From Allomuricauda sp. CAU 1633 (GTDB taxonomy: Bacteria; Bacteroidota; Bacteroidia; Flavobacteriales; Flavobacteriaceae): 64,000 nucleotides of DNA. The notes under the pieces were generated by a model, which saw only the letters and a list, made by a program, of their open reading frames with translations, was not told the DNA's origin and ran no database searches. The stretch spans positions 61,110 through 125,109 of the forward strand of contig NZ_JAFLNE010000009.1 in the NCBI RefSeq assembly GCF_017313225.1, read 5' to 3'. Shown here one piece after another: positions 1 through 8,221 of the stretch (position 1 is the first letter of the stretch; every line of letters starts with the position of its first letter). The translations under genes were made by a program, and so were the position numbers.

Positions 1-395
1 AACAAAGACTCATCACAATGATAAATGGAAAGGGTTACGTGCCCATCAACCCCCATACAGTTGACAAAAGAATTATAGATTCTCATTTTATATGAACTGG
101 GCTTGTTGATCAGAAAGAAAACATTCAATTTGGAAATTAAATCAGTCTTTGCGGTATAGTATCCTTTCCCCTTTACTGAAATTATTATTTTCCTCTTTTT
201 TAGCTCCCTATATGCTTTTTCAACGGTGTCTCTTGAAAGGTAACAAGTTTCACTCAATTCGTTTATAGAAGGTATTTTTTGCCCTATTTCCAGCTTGCTT
301 TTTGCAATATCGTCAATGATTGAATTTACAATCTGCTTGTATTTTGGAATTCTAGAGAATTCATCAATATGAATATGGACAGGGGTACTAATCAT
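1..395 (-). CDS. GntR-family transcriptional regulator, partial (C-terminus beyond window)
   Basis: Reading the minus strand from the ATG at 395 gives an open frame that runs off the left edge (about 131 codons). The first ~75 residues are a GntR winged helix-turn-helix with the motif YLSRDTVEKAYRELKKRK. A linker and the start of an effector domain follow (NVFFLINKPSSYKM). The visible part is closely similar, nearly residue for residue, to the complete regulator at 27442-28473, so the two are paralogs and the missing part is probably a LacI-like sugar-binding domain. It diverges from the rhamnose operon, with two palindromes in the shared upstream region, so a role as rhamnose regulator is likely but inferred. 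Confidence 0.85.
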   Translation of the reverse strand, partial: MISTPVHIHIDEFSRIPKYKQIVNSIIDDIAKSKLEIGQKIPSINELSETCYLSRDTVEKAYRELKKRKIIISVKGKGYYTAKTDLISKLNVFFLINKPSSYKMRIYNSFVNCMGVDGHVTLSIYHCDESL

Positions 396-412
396 TTATA
401 AACATCATTGTT

Positions 413-432
413 TTGTGTAATCGATTACACAA
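413..432. promoter_or_regulatory. Perfect 20-bp palindrome, LacI-type operator
   Basis: TTGTGTAATCGATTACACAA is an exact palindrome with the central CG typical of LacI-family operators. It lies between the divergent GntR gene and the rhamnose operon. The same core (TGTAATCGATTAC) recurs at 25416-25435 directly before kduI. The only LacI-family gene in the window (13773-14792) is the obvious candidate to bind both, which is inference. Confidence 0.75.
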
Positions 433-479
433 TGTAATAATTATATTTTAAGTTTTAAAATTAAACTTAATGTTAAATC

Positions 480-501
480 ACAAAATCCCATGGTATTGTG
501 T
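480..501. promoter_or_regulatory. Imperfect 22-bp palindrome, possible GntR operator
   Basis: The arms ACAAAATCCCA and TGGTATTGTGT match at 9 of 11 positions around a CCATGG centre. The core TCCCATGGTA resembles TCCTATGGTA at 28503-28512, just upstream of the paralogous GntR gene, which would fit autoregulation by related repressors. Confidence 0.4.
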
Positions 502-594
502 TTATAGGAGTTTTTTACCTTGACATGCTTTTTTAAACTCATTTACCCTATTAATAGCATAACACCACAGGACAGCAATGCACTCCTAATAATA

Positions 595-602
595 TATATT
601 TG
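595..602 (+). promoter_or_regulatory. Candidate -7 promoter element of the rhamnose operon
   Basis: TATATTTG matches the Bacteroidota -7 consensus TAnnTTTG exactly. It sits 11 bases before the ATG at 613 and 26 before the in-frame ATG at 628. The short distance makes 628 a plausible true start. I see no clear -33 TTG at the expected distance. Confidence 0.45.
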
Positions 603-612
603 ACTGGTAAAT

Positions 613-2730
613 ATGAAACTTAAGAATATGAAAGTGCAAAAGGCTTTTCAATATGTAAATTACTTGTGGGACGAAAAAAAAGCAGCTGAACTTGGAGATG
701 ACCAAGTGGCACTTTTTCTATATAGATCCAACATTTTGGGGAGCGACCTTAGAATAACCAATTACGGTGGAGGAAACACAAGCTGCAAGACCTTTGAAAA
801 AGACCCATTGACCAATGAAGAAGTTGAGGTAATGTGGATAAAGGGATCGGGTGGCGATATTGGAACTCTTACTCGTTCTGGTATTGCAGGATTGTATACT
901 GAAAGATTACGAAATTTAAAGAATGTTTACGGAGGCTTAAGCGATGAAGATCGTATGGTTGGACTATTTAACCATTGTATCTATGATTTGGATAGCAGGG
1001 CACCATCCATAGACACCCCATTGCATGGGTTGCTTCCATTTGAACACATAGACCACTTGCATCCTGATGCTTTGATAGCAGTGGCCGCTGCAAAAGACAG
1101 TGAAAAAATAACCAAAGAAATCTGGGGAGATACCATGGGTTGGGTCCCATGGCAACGCCCAGGATTTGATTTGGCACTTCAATTGGAAAAATGCCTAAAT
1201 GACAATCCAGGAATCAGGGGAATTGTTTTAGGCAGCCACGGATTGTTTACTTGGGGAGATACTTCTTATGAGTGCTATATGAACAGTTTGGATGTCATTG
1301 AAACGGCATCGGAATACATAGAAAAGAAGGTCAAGGCGCAGGGCAATGTTTTTGGAGGACAAAAGACAGAGAGTCTGCCCAAAGAAGAACGTATTGAAAA
1401 AGCTTCGCAACTTGCTCCGATTTTAAGAGGACTTTGTTCTTCAGAGAACAGAATGGTAGGTCACTTCACGGATGATGACAAGGTGTTGGAATTCATCAAC
1501 AGTAACGACTTGGGAAAACTGGCCCCAATGGGTACATCTTGCCCAGATCATTTTTTGAGAACAAAAATCCAACCATTGGTATTGGATTTGGATACTTCAG
1601 AAGATATCTCCGATACAGAAGCGGTCTTGAAAAAATTAAATCCAGCTTTTGATCAGTACAGAAAAGAATATAAAGCGTATTATGAAAGCTGTAAAAAGGA
1701 AAACAGCCCTGCCATGCGCGATGCAAACCCGGTGATTATCCTTTATCCTGGAGTGGGTATGTTCTCTTTTGCAAAAAATAAACAAACGGCACGTGTGGCC
1801 AGTGAATTTTATATCAATGCCATAAATGTAATGAGGGGTGCAGAGGCAATAACCCAGTACACTTCTTTACCAAGACAAGAAGCTTTTGATATTGAATATT
1901 GGTTGCTGGAAGAAGCCAAGCTCCAAAGAATGCCAAAGGAAAAACCCTTGTCAAGAAAAGTGGCTTTGGTAACTGGAGCAGGTGGCGGAATTGGAAAAGC
2001 CATTGCCGATAAGTTAGCGGCAGAAGGGGCCAATGTGGTACTATCTGATATTGCAGAAGATAGATTGAAAGAGGTGAATGCAACCTATGCCAAAGATATT
2101 TCAACCTATACCGTTTGCGATGTTACCGATTCGGAATCCATTGCTAATGCTTATAAGAGAGCGTGTCTTGAATTTGGTGGAGTAGACATTGTGGTGCACA
2201 GTGCGGGCCTTGCTATCTCCAAATCATTGGAAGATACCACGGAGAAAGACTGGGACCTTCTTCAAAATGTGTTGGTAAAAGGTCAGTTTGAATTGGCAAA
2301 ACAAGCCGTTTCCATTCTAAGAAAGCAAAGCTTAGGAGGTGATATTATTCATATAGCCAGTAAGAACGGATTGGTCTCTGGACCCAACAATGTGGGCTAT
2401 GGAACTGCGAAGGCTGCACAGCAGCACATGACCAGATTGTTGGCCGCCGAATTGGGAAAAGATAAAATAAGAGTGAATACAGTGAATCCGGATGGAGTAA
2501 TTGTAGGCAGTAAAATTTGGGAGGGAAATTGGGCTGAAGGAAGGGCCAAGGCCTATGGAATTGCTGTTGAGGAGTTACCCGCCCATTATGCCAAAAGAAA
2601 TTTGTTGAACGAGATAATCTACCCTGCTGATATTGCCAATGGGGTGTTTTCATTGGTCGGAATATTGGACAAATCCACAGGAAACATAATTAATGTGGAC
2701 GGCGGTATGGCCAATGCATTTGTAAGATAA
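613..2730 (+). CDS. rhaEW: Bifunctional L-rhamnulose-1-phosphate aldolase / L-lactaldehyde dehydrogenase
   Basis: This 705-residue cytoplasmic fusion should cleave L-rhamnulose-1-phosphate to dihydroxyacetone phosphate and L-lactaldehyde and oxidise the lactaldehyde to L-lactate. The N-terminal ~400 residues are a class II aldolase domain (ITNYGGGNTSCK near the start). From about residue 450 a short-chain dehydrogenase follows, with GAGGGIGKA for NAD binding and the catalytic pair Tyr596/Lys600 (YGTAK). The length fits the Bacillus YuxG (RhaEW) type. It is first in an operon with the isomerase, kinase and L-lactate dehydrogenase, which confirms the rhamnose role. ATG 628 is an alternative start (see the promoter entry). 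Confidence 0.93.
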   Translation: MKLKNMKVQKAFQYVNYLWDEKKAAELGDDQVALFLYRSNILGSDLRITNYGGGNTSCKTFEKDPLTNEEVEVMWIKGSGGDIGTLTRSGIAGLYTERLRNLKNVYGGLSDEDRMVGLFNHCIYDLDSRAPSIDTPLHGLLPFEHIDHLHPDALIAVAAAKDSEKITKEIWGDTMGWVPWQRPGFDLALQLEKCLNDNPGIRGIVLGSHGLFTWGDTSYECYMNSLDVIETASEYIEKKVKAQGNVFGGQKTESLPKEERIEKASQLAPILRGLCSSENRMVGHFTDDDKVLEFINSNDLGKLAPMGTSCPDHFLRTKIQPLVLDLDTSEDISDTEAVLKKLNPAFDQYRKEYKAYYESCKKENSPAMRDANPVIILYPGVGMFSFAKNKQTARVASEFYINAINVMRGAEAITQYTSLPRQEAFDIEYWLLEEAKLQRMPKEKPLSRKVALVTGAGGGIGKAIADKLAAEGANVVLSDIAEDRLKEVNATYAKDISTYTVCDVTDSESIANAYKRACLEFGGVDIVVHSAGLAISKSLEDTTEKDWDLLQNVLVKGQFELAKQAVSILRKQSLGGDIIHIASKNGLVSGPNNVGYGTAKAAQQHMTRLLAAELGKDKIRVNTVNPDGVIVGSKIWEGNWAEGRAKAYGIAVEELPAHYAKRNLLNEIIYPADIANGVFSLVGILDKSTGNIINVDGGMANAFVR

Positions 2731-2758
2731 GTTTAGTTTGAGTTAGTTTTAGTTGTAA

Positions 2759-2796
2759 AGAGCTTCCAAGGATGGTTAAACTTTGGGAGCTTTTTT
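2759..2796 (+). terminator. Terminator-like hairpin inside the rhamnose operon
   Basis: AGAGCTTCCAAG pairs with CTTTGGGAGCTT (one G-T pair and a small bulge) across a 10-base loop and is followed by a T run. It lies in the 83-base gap between the aldolase fusion and the isomerase and is preceded by TTTGAGTTAGTTTTAGTT. Read-through must occur to express the four genes behind it, so it is a partial terminator, an attenuator or an mRNA-stabilising stem. Two similar arrangements occur at 27047-27101 and 51727-51809. Confidence 0.6.
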
Positions 2797-2813
2797 CTAA
2801 ATTAAAAAATGTT

Positions 2814-4094
2814 ATGCAGATAGATAAAGAACAGATAGAAGACCTAAACAAGAGCGGGTTGGCCAATCATAAAGCAAGTTTTGATTTTTTGGCAAATCAA
2901 CTGACCAAACAGGGCCATGAAGTAGATGGGATTGTAAAAAAACTATCTCAATTTCAAATTGCTGTTCCGAGTTGGGCCTTGGGGGCCGGAGGTACCCGTT
3001 TTGCTCGGTTTTCGTATCAAGGAGAACCGTCCAATCTCAATCAAAAGTTGGAGGATGTGGGATTGCTGCATGCCCTTACGCAAACCGCAGGTTCGGTTTC
3101 ATTACATATTCCATGGGACGTTCCAGAAGATTATTTAGCCATTAAAGAATTGGCAAACTTGTTGAACATAACTTTTGATGCAGTAAATTCCAACACCTTC
3201 CAGGATCAACCCAACCAAAAGGAAACTTACAAATATGGCTCACTGGGAGACCGAAGCAAGGCAGCACGGGAGCAGGCCATTGCCCATAATATTGAGGTGG
3301 TTAAGATAGGGGAGCAGCTGGGGTCAAAAGCGTTAACGGTTTGGTTGGCAGACGGAGCCTCGTTTCCGGGGCAGAACAATTTTCAAGAATCGCTTAAAAA
3401 TACGGAAAACAGCCTCAAACAAATTTATGACGGGCTACCATTGGATTGGAAATTATTGATAGAATACAAACCCTATGAACCTAATTTTTACAGTACCATA
3501 ATCCAAGATTGGGGCACCTCTTTTATGTTGGCAAACGCTTGCGGGGAGCGAGCTACAACTTTGGTTGATTTAGGACACCACTTGCCCAACACCAATATTG
3601 AACAAATTGTTGCAACATTGATGTATAAGGGAAGATTGGGTGGATTTCATTTCAATGATAGCAAGTATGGAGATGATGACTTAACGGTGGGCAGCATAAA
3701 GCCATATGCCTTGTTTCTTATTTTTAACGAGCTGGTCTATGGTATGCAAAACAATCCACAAAACCCTGAACTTTCATGGATGATAGATGCCAGCCATAAC
3801 TTAAAAGACCCCTTGGAAGATTTAATTCAATCCTTGGAAGCTATACAGGAAGCATATGCCAAGGCATTGCTAATTGACCAAGATGCCTTAAAGGAGGCGC
3901 AAAAAAGGAGTGATGTTACGCTCTGCCAAGAGATTTTACAGCAAGCCTATAGAACTGATGTGAGACCATTGATACAACAGGCGAGTTTTATTGCTGGAGG
4001 GGCAATCAACCCTTTAGAGGCCTATAGAACACTTGAGGTTCGTAAGAGCTTGATTTCAGAACGAGGAACTGACTCAAAAGCATCCGGATTATAA
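2814..4094 (+). CDS. rhaI: L-rhamnose isomerase, RhaI type
   Basis: The product (426 residues from ATG 2814) converts L-rhamnose to L-rhamnulose. It is a xylose-isomerase-like TIM barrel of the RhaI (not RhaA) type. Visible markers are SYQGEPSNLNQKLED near the N-terminus, DLGHHLPNTNIEQ and the metal and substrate segment HFNDSKYGDDDLTVGS. The start at 2814 was chosen because the family begins shortly before this IDKEQIEDLN segment. The upstream in-frame ATG at 2772 lies within the terminator-like hairpin. The kinase gene begins 9 bases after the stop. Confidence 0.9.
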   Translation: MQIDKEQIEDLNKSGLANHKASFDFLANQLTKQGHEVDGIVKKLSQFQIAVPSWALGAGGTRFARFSYQGEPSNLNQKLEDVGLLHALTQTAGSVSLHIPWDVPEDYLAIKELANLLNITFDAVNSNTFQDQPNQKETYKYGSLGDRSKAAREQAIAHNIEVVKIGEQLGSKALTVWLADGASFPGQNNFQESLKNTENSLKQIYDGLPLDWKLLIEYKPYEPNFYSTIIQDWGTSFMLANACGERATTLVDLGHHLPNTNIEQIVATLMYKGRLGGFHFNDSKYGDDDLTVGSIKPYALFLIFNELVYGMQNNPQNPELSWMIDASHNLKDPLEDLIQSLEAIQEAYAKALLIDQDALKEAQKRSDVTLCQEILQQAYRTDVRPLIQQASFIAGGAINPLEAYRTLEVRKSLISERGTDSKASGL

Positions 4095-4103
4095 AAATTT
4101 AGT

Positions 4104-5477
4104 ATGGGAAAGATTAAGGTAACCGCTGTTTTTGATATTGGCAAGACCAATAAAAAATTTTTCCTGTTTGATGCAAAGCTCCAAGAAGTATACAGAGAGT
4201 ATGCCCAGTTTGATGAAATCAAGGACGAGGATGGTTTTCCCACAGAAAACTTACCCGAACTTCAAAAATGGCTTAAGGATTTGTTCGATAGGATTTTAAC
4301 CGCTGAAACCTATGATATAAAGGCCATCAATTTTTCAACGTATGGTGCCAGCTTGGTTCATTTGGATAATGAGGGCAAGGTATTGGGGCATTTATACAAC
4401 TACCTAAAACCTATTCCAAAAGACATCATAGAAGAATTCCACGCTACCTACCAGAATGTTCCATCGATGACAGGTTCTCCAAAATCGGGAATGCTCAACT
4501 CAGGAATGCAATTGTATTGGCTCAAGAAAACCAATCCTGAACGGTATGGGAAGATTAAATATTCGTTGCATTTTCCGCAGTACATTTCCTATTTGTTCAC
4601 AGGGATTCCTTTAAGTGAATATACCAGTATTGGTTGTCATACGGCTTTGTGGGATTACGAAAAAAATGATTATCACAATTGGGTATATCAGGAAGGAATC
4701 AATGAAAAATTGGCTCCTATTGTGGCATCGCAGACCAGCATAAATATGGTCTATAACCAAAAGAGAATCAATATAGGTGTGGGAATCCATGATAGTTCAT
4801 CCGCTTTGTTACCCTATATCTTTGGTAATAGAACTCCCTTTTTGTTGCTATCAACCGGAACTTGGAGTATTTCGTTGAATCCTTTTAACAACGAGCAACT
4901 GACCATGGATGATATTGCCAATAACTGTCTGAATTACATGCGGATTGATGGCACCCGGGTTAAAGCCACCCGTTTTTTTATGGGTAATGAATATAAGATT
5001 CAAGTGAAAAAACTGGGAGAGCATTATGGAAAGGAATATGGGTATCATCGTTCTGTAAAATTCAACCAAGCACTATATCTTGAACTTATTGAAAACCCTT
5101 CCACCCATTTCAAATTTGAAGGAATACAATTGAAACGAAAACAGCTTCAAAAAACCGATTTGGAGCCTTTTAAAACTTTCGAGGAAGCATTTCATCAGTT
5201 AATGATTGAATTAATGGAACTTCAAGTAAGAATGGTGAAAATGGCCATTGGGGATGTACCAATCCGGAAAATATATATTGACGGCGGCTTTGCCGATAAT
5301 GATATTTTTGTGAAGCTCATGGGAATCCATTTTAAGGAGTATAGTATCAGGACCACGGTTTCTCCTTTGGGATCTGCTTTGGGAGCTGCCATGGTGATCT
5401 CCAATAAAAAACTGAGCAAAGATTTCCTCAAGGAAAATTATAAGATGAAAAAGCTAATCCCTCTAAAATTGGCATAA
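4104..5477 (+). CDS. rhaB: FGGY-family carbohydrate kinase, probable rhamnulokinase
   Basis: A 457-residue FGGY kinase that should phosphorylate L-rhamnulose to L-rhamnulose-1-phosphate. The phosphate-binding start is VTAVFDIGKTNKKFFLFD, STGTWSISLNPF sits mid-protein, and DGGFADND followed by PLGSALGAAM forms the C-terminal ATP-binding half. The substrate is assigned from position between the isomerase and the lactate dehydrogenase; by sequence alone fuculokinase or another ketose kinase is possible. The stop TAA shares its last A with the ATG of the next gene, so the two are translationally coupled. Confidence 0.85.
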   Translation: MGKIKVTAVFDIGKTNKKFFLFDAKLQEVYREYAQFDEIKDEDGFPTENLPELQKWLKDLFDRILTAETYDIKAINFSTYGASLVHLDNEGKVLGHLYNYLKPIPKDIIEEFHATYQNVPSMTGSPKSGMLNSGMQLYWLKKTNPERYGKIKYSLHFPQYISYLFTGIPLSEYTSIGCHTALWDYEKNDYHNWVYQEGINEKLAPIVASQTSINMVYNQKRINIGVGIHDSSSALLPYIFGNRTPFLLLSTGTWSISLNPFNNEQLTMDDIANNCLNYMRIDGTRVKATRFFMGNEYKIQVKKLGEHYGKEYGYHRSVKFNQALYLELIENPSTHFKFEGIQLKRKQLQKTDLEPFKTFEEAFHQLMIELMELQVRMVKMAIGDVPIRKIYIDGGFADNDIFVKLMGIHFKEYSIRTTVSPLGSALGAAMVISNKKLSKDFLKENYKMKKLIPLKLA

Positions 5478-6649
5478 TGGGTAGAATTCCAAAATCCATA
5501 CAAGATAGTTTTAACCCAAAGTACCCCTCTATAGACGATTTAAGAGAGCGGGCAAAAAAGAAAATCCCAAAATTCGCTTTTGAGTATTTGGATGGTGGGT
5601 GTAATGAAGATGTAAACCTGGACAAAAACACCAGGGAAGTCCGCGAAGTGGAGCTAAAGCCTTATTACCTCACCAAGCATACCAAATCATCTATGAAAAC
5701 CACACTTTTTGGTCATGAATATGATGCTCCTTTTGGTGTTGCTCCCATTGGTTTACAAGGTCTAATGTGGCCCAATTCTCCCGAAATATTGGCAAAGGCC
5801 GCCTTTGATTATAATGTACCCTTTATTTTAAGTACAGTAACCACCAGCAATATAGAGCGCGTTGGAGAAATTACGGAAGGAAAAGCTTGGTTTCAATTGT
5901 ATCACCCTGCGAAAGATAGTCTTCGGGACGATATTATAAAAAGACTGGAAGTTGCAGAATATCCGGTGTTGGTGCTGCTGTCAGACGTCCCCACTTTTGG
6001 GTATCGACCCAGGGATATTAGAAATGGATTGGCCATGCCACCAAGGATGTCGTTGAAAAATATGATTCAAATCCTAGGTAGACCCGAGTGGGCAATGCAA
6101 ACGCTTAAGTACGGACAACCCAATTTTGCAAATTTAATCCCCTATATGCCCAAGGGGTTAGACTTAAAGCAGTTGGGAAAATTTATGAACGACACCTTTT
6201 CAGGGCGTCTGAATGAAGAAAAAATAAAGCCCATTCGAGATATGTGGAAGGGTAAAATTGTCTTAAAAGGGGTTGCCAGCGAAGAGGATACCGAAAAAGC
6301 CATAAAACTAGGGTTGGACGGTATCATAGTTTCCAATCATGGAGGCCGACAATTGGATGCTGGTCAATCAACTATAAAACCTTTGGTTCCCATAGCAGAA
6401 AACTATGGAGATAAAATAAAAGTGATGATGGACAGTGGTCTCCGTTCGGGCCCTGATATAGCCAGAGCTTTGGCAAGTGGGGCGGAGTTCACATTTCTGG
6501 GAAGGTCTTTTATGTATGGGGTCTGTGCCTTGGGCAATCAAGGAGGGAACCATGTCATTTCCATATTAAAAACACAATTGCAGCAAGTAATGGAACAGGT
6601 TTGTTGTGAGAAAGTTGAAGATTTTCCAAACCATTTAATACCAAAATAA
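5477..6649 (+). CDS. lldD: FMN-dependent alpha-hydroxy-acid (L-lactate) dehydrogenase
   Basis: A 390-residue FMN-dependent alpha-hydroxy-acid dehydrogenase. YLDGGCNEDVNLDKN near the N-terminus, LSTVTTSNIE in the barrel, the catalytic His288 in SNHGGRQLDAG, and DSGLRSGPDIARAL for FMN phosphate are all visible. In this operon it would oxidise the L-lactate made by the aldolase/lactaldehyde dehydrogenase fusion to pyruvate and pass electrons to the respiratory chain. Together the operon therefore takes rhamnose to dihydroxyacetone phosphate plus pyruvate. It overlaps the kinase by one base and is followed 10 bases later by the permease. Confidence 0.9.
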   Translation: MGRIPKSIQDSFNPKYPSIDDLRERAKKKIPKFAFEYLDGGCNEDVNLDKNTREVREVELKPYYLTKHTKSSMKTTLFGHEYDAPFGVAPIGLQGLMWPNSPEILAKAAFDYNVPFILSTVTTSNIERVGEITEGKAWFQLYHPAKDSLRDDIIKRLEVAEYPVLVLLSDVPTFGYRPRDIRNGLAMPPRMSLKNMIQILGRPEWAMQTLKYGQPNFANLIPYMPKGLDLKQLGKFMNDTFSGRLNEEKIKPIRDMWKGKIVLKGVASEEDTEKAIKLGLDGIIVSNHGGRQLDAGQSTIKPLVPIAENYGDKIKVMMDSGLRSGPDIARALASGAEFTFLGRSFMYGVCALGNQGGNHVISILKTQLQQVMEQVCCEKVEDFPNHLIPK

Positions 6650-6659
6650 CCATTTGATT

Positions 6660-8072
6660 ATGAGCCAATACGACATTGAACAGAATATTGAGGATATAGC
6701 AGGAGGGGAGTTTGAAAGAACCCCTGTTCCACAATCAAATTTAAAGAGCTGGAAAAGTTTCTTGGGCATGTATGCGGGAGAACACGCTGCGGGTACCGAG
6801 TTTGTAATAGGACCTCTTTTTCTAACAGCTGGGGTAAGCGCTTTTGATTTGATTATTGGCCTTTTGTTGGGAAATTTATTGGCAGTTTTGAGTTGGCGTT
6901 TTTTAACCGCTGAAATTGCGGTTAAGTATAGACTTACATTATACTATCACCTAGAAAAAATTGTGGGTAAGAAACTTGTGGTTGGGTACAACCTTGCCAA
7001 TGGAATTTTGTTTTGTTTTTTGGCTGGGGCGATGATTACTGTATCGGCAACGGCCGTGGGTATCCCTTTTGGAATGGAAATGCCCAAACTTACAGATACC
7101 CTTCCAAACGGCCCTACTTGGATTATTATCGTACTTGTTCTTGGCGCATTGATTTCATTGATTGCTGCCAAAGGGTTTAATACGGTTTCCAAAGCAGCCA
7201 ATTATATGTCTCCCATAATCATTATAGCGTTTCTGGCCTGTGGTTTTGTGTCCCTAAAACAATTGGGAGTGGGTAGTTTCTCCGAATTTTGGAACATTTG
7301 GGGAGAAGGATCTGAACCTTTTCCAGGGCAGATAAAATATACTTTTTGGCATGTTTTATTTTGGTCTTGGTTTGCCAATGCAGCTATGCATATTGGGATG
7401 TCCGATTTGACCGTATTTAGATTTGCTAAAAAACCCAGTTCTGGTTGGACCACTGCTGCAGGAATGTACGTGGGACATTATATAGCCTGGATAGCTGCGG
7501 CATTGCTGTATGCTGTTTATGTAAGAACCCCAGAAGCACAAGCTTTATTAACATCGGGGCAGGCTCCTACCGTGGCACCAGGTCCAATGGCGTACAGTGC
7601 CATTGGTGTTTTTGGAATTATTGCGGTAATCTTGGCAGGGTGGACCACGGCCAACCCCACTATCTATAGGGCTGGATTGGCTTTTCAGGCCATTATGCCC
7701 AAGGTTTCCACCTTTTGGGTAACCATTATTGCGGGAACCGTGGCTACCATTGCAGGTTTGTTTCCAGCTTTTGCAATGAAACTATTGGACTTTGTGGCTT
7801 TTTATGGATTTGTTCTTGCTCCAGTTGGAGCTGTGATTGTCTTTGAGCATTTCTTTGCTGAAAAAGCAGGCATTAGTAGGTTTTATGCTGAAAAATCGGG
7901 TATCTCGTTCAATGCAGCCATGTTGTTTGCTTGGGGCATCTCCTTTGCTTTGTTCTATTTTATTTCAGTTCAGTTTGATATTTTCCTCTCCTACGTGACC
8001 TTACCTGCATGGATTACATGCGGTGCTCTTTTTCTGATTTTTAGTAAAATGCGGCAAAAGAAAAGTGTATGA
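6660..8072 (+). CDS. NCS1-family (purine/cytosine permease-like) membrane transporter
   Basis: A 470-residue integral membrane protein with about twelve hydrophobic segments. WTTANPTIYRAGLAFQ and the N-terminal GEHAAGTEFVIGPLFLTAG segment are typical of nucleobase:cation symporter-1 (NCS1) proteins. It is the last gene of the rhamnose operon, and no RhaT or MFS sugar permease is present there, so it is the candidate inner-membrane carrier for L-rhamnose. That substrate would be unusual for NCS1 and is inferred only from position; a carrier for lactate or another by-product is possible. ATG 6660 is preferred to the upstream TTG at 6654. Confidence 0.75.
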   Translation: MSQYDIEQNIEDIAGGEFERTPVPQSNLKSWKSFLGMYAGEHAAGTEFVIGPLFLTAGVSAFDLIIGLLLGNLLAVLSWRFLTAEIAVKYRLTLYYHLEKIVGKKLVVGYNLANGILFCFLAGAMITVSATAVGIPFGMEMPKLTDTLPNGPTWIIIVLVLGALISLIAAKGFNTVSKAANYMSPIIIIAFLACGFVSLKQLGVGSFSEFWNIWGEGSEPFPGQIKYTFWHVLFWSWFANAAMHIGMSDLTVFRFAKKPSSGWTTAAGMYVGHYIAWIAAALLYAVYVRTPEAQALLTSGQAPTVAPGPMAYSAIGVFGIIAVILAGWTTANPTIYRAGLAFQAIMPKVSTFWVTIIAGTVATIAGLFPAFAMKLLDFVAFYGFVLAPVGAVIVFEHFFAEKAGISRFYAEKSGISFNAAMLFAWGISFALFYFISVQFDIFLSYVTLPAWITCGALFLIFSKMRQKKSV

Positions 8073-8149
8073 CGATTCCGAAGCTAAAAAAAGGCCAAAA
8101 ACCTAAAAACACTGTTAACAAACTAGGGTTTCGGTTTTAATACCTATTA

Positions 8150-8185
8150 ATAGAAAGGCCTTTGCATATGCAAAGGCCTTTCTAT
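8150..8185. terminator. Perfect 36-base palindrome, bidirectional terminator
   Basis: An uninterrupted palindrome starting ATAGAAAGGCCTTTGCA and mirrored exactly lies between the converging permease and oxidoreductase genes. T-rich sequence on either side supports termination from both directions. Confidence 0.8.
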
Positions 8186-8221
8186 ATATACTATTTGTTT
8201 TTTATTTTTTATCTATGCTTT

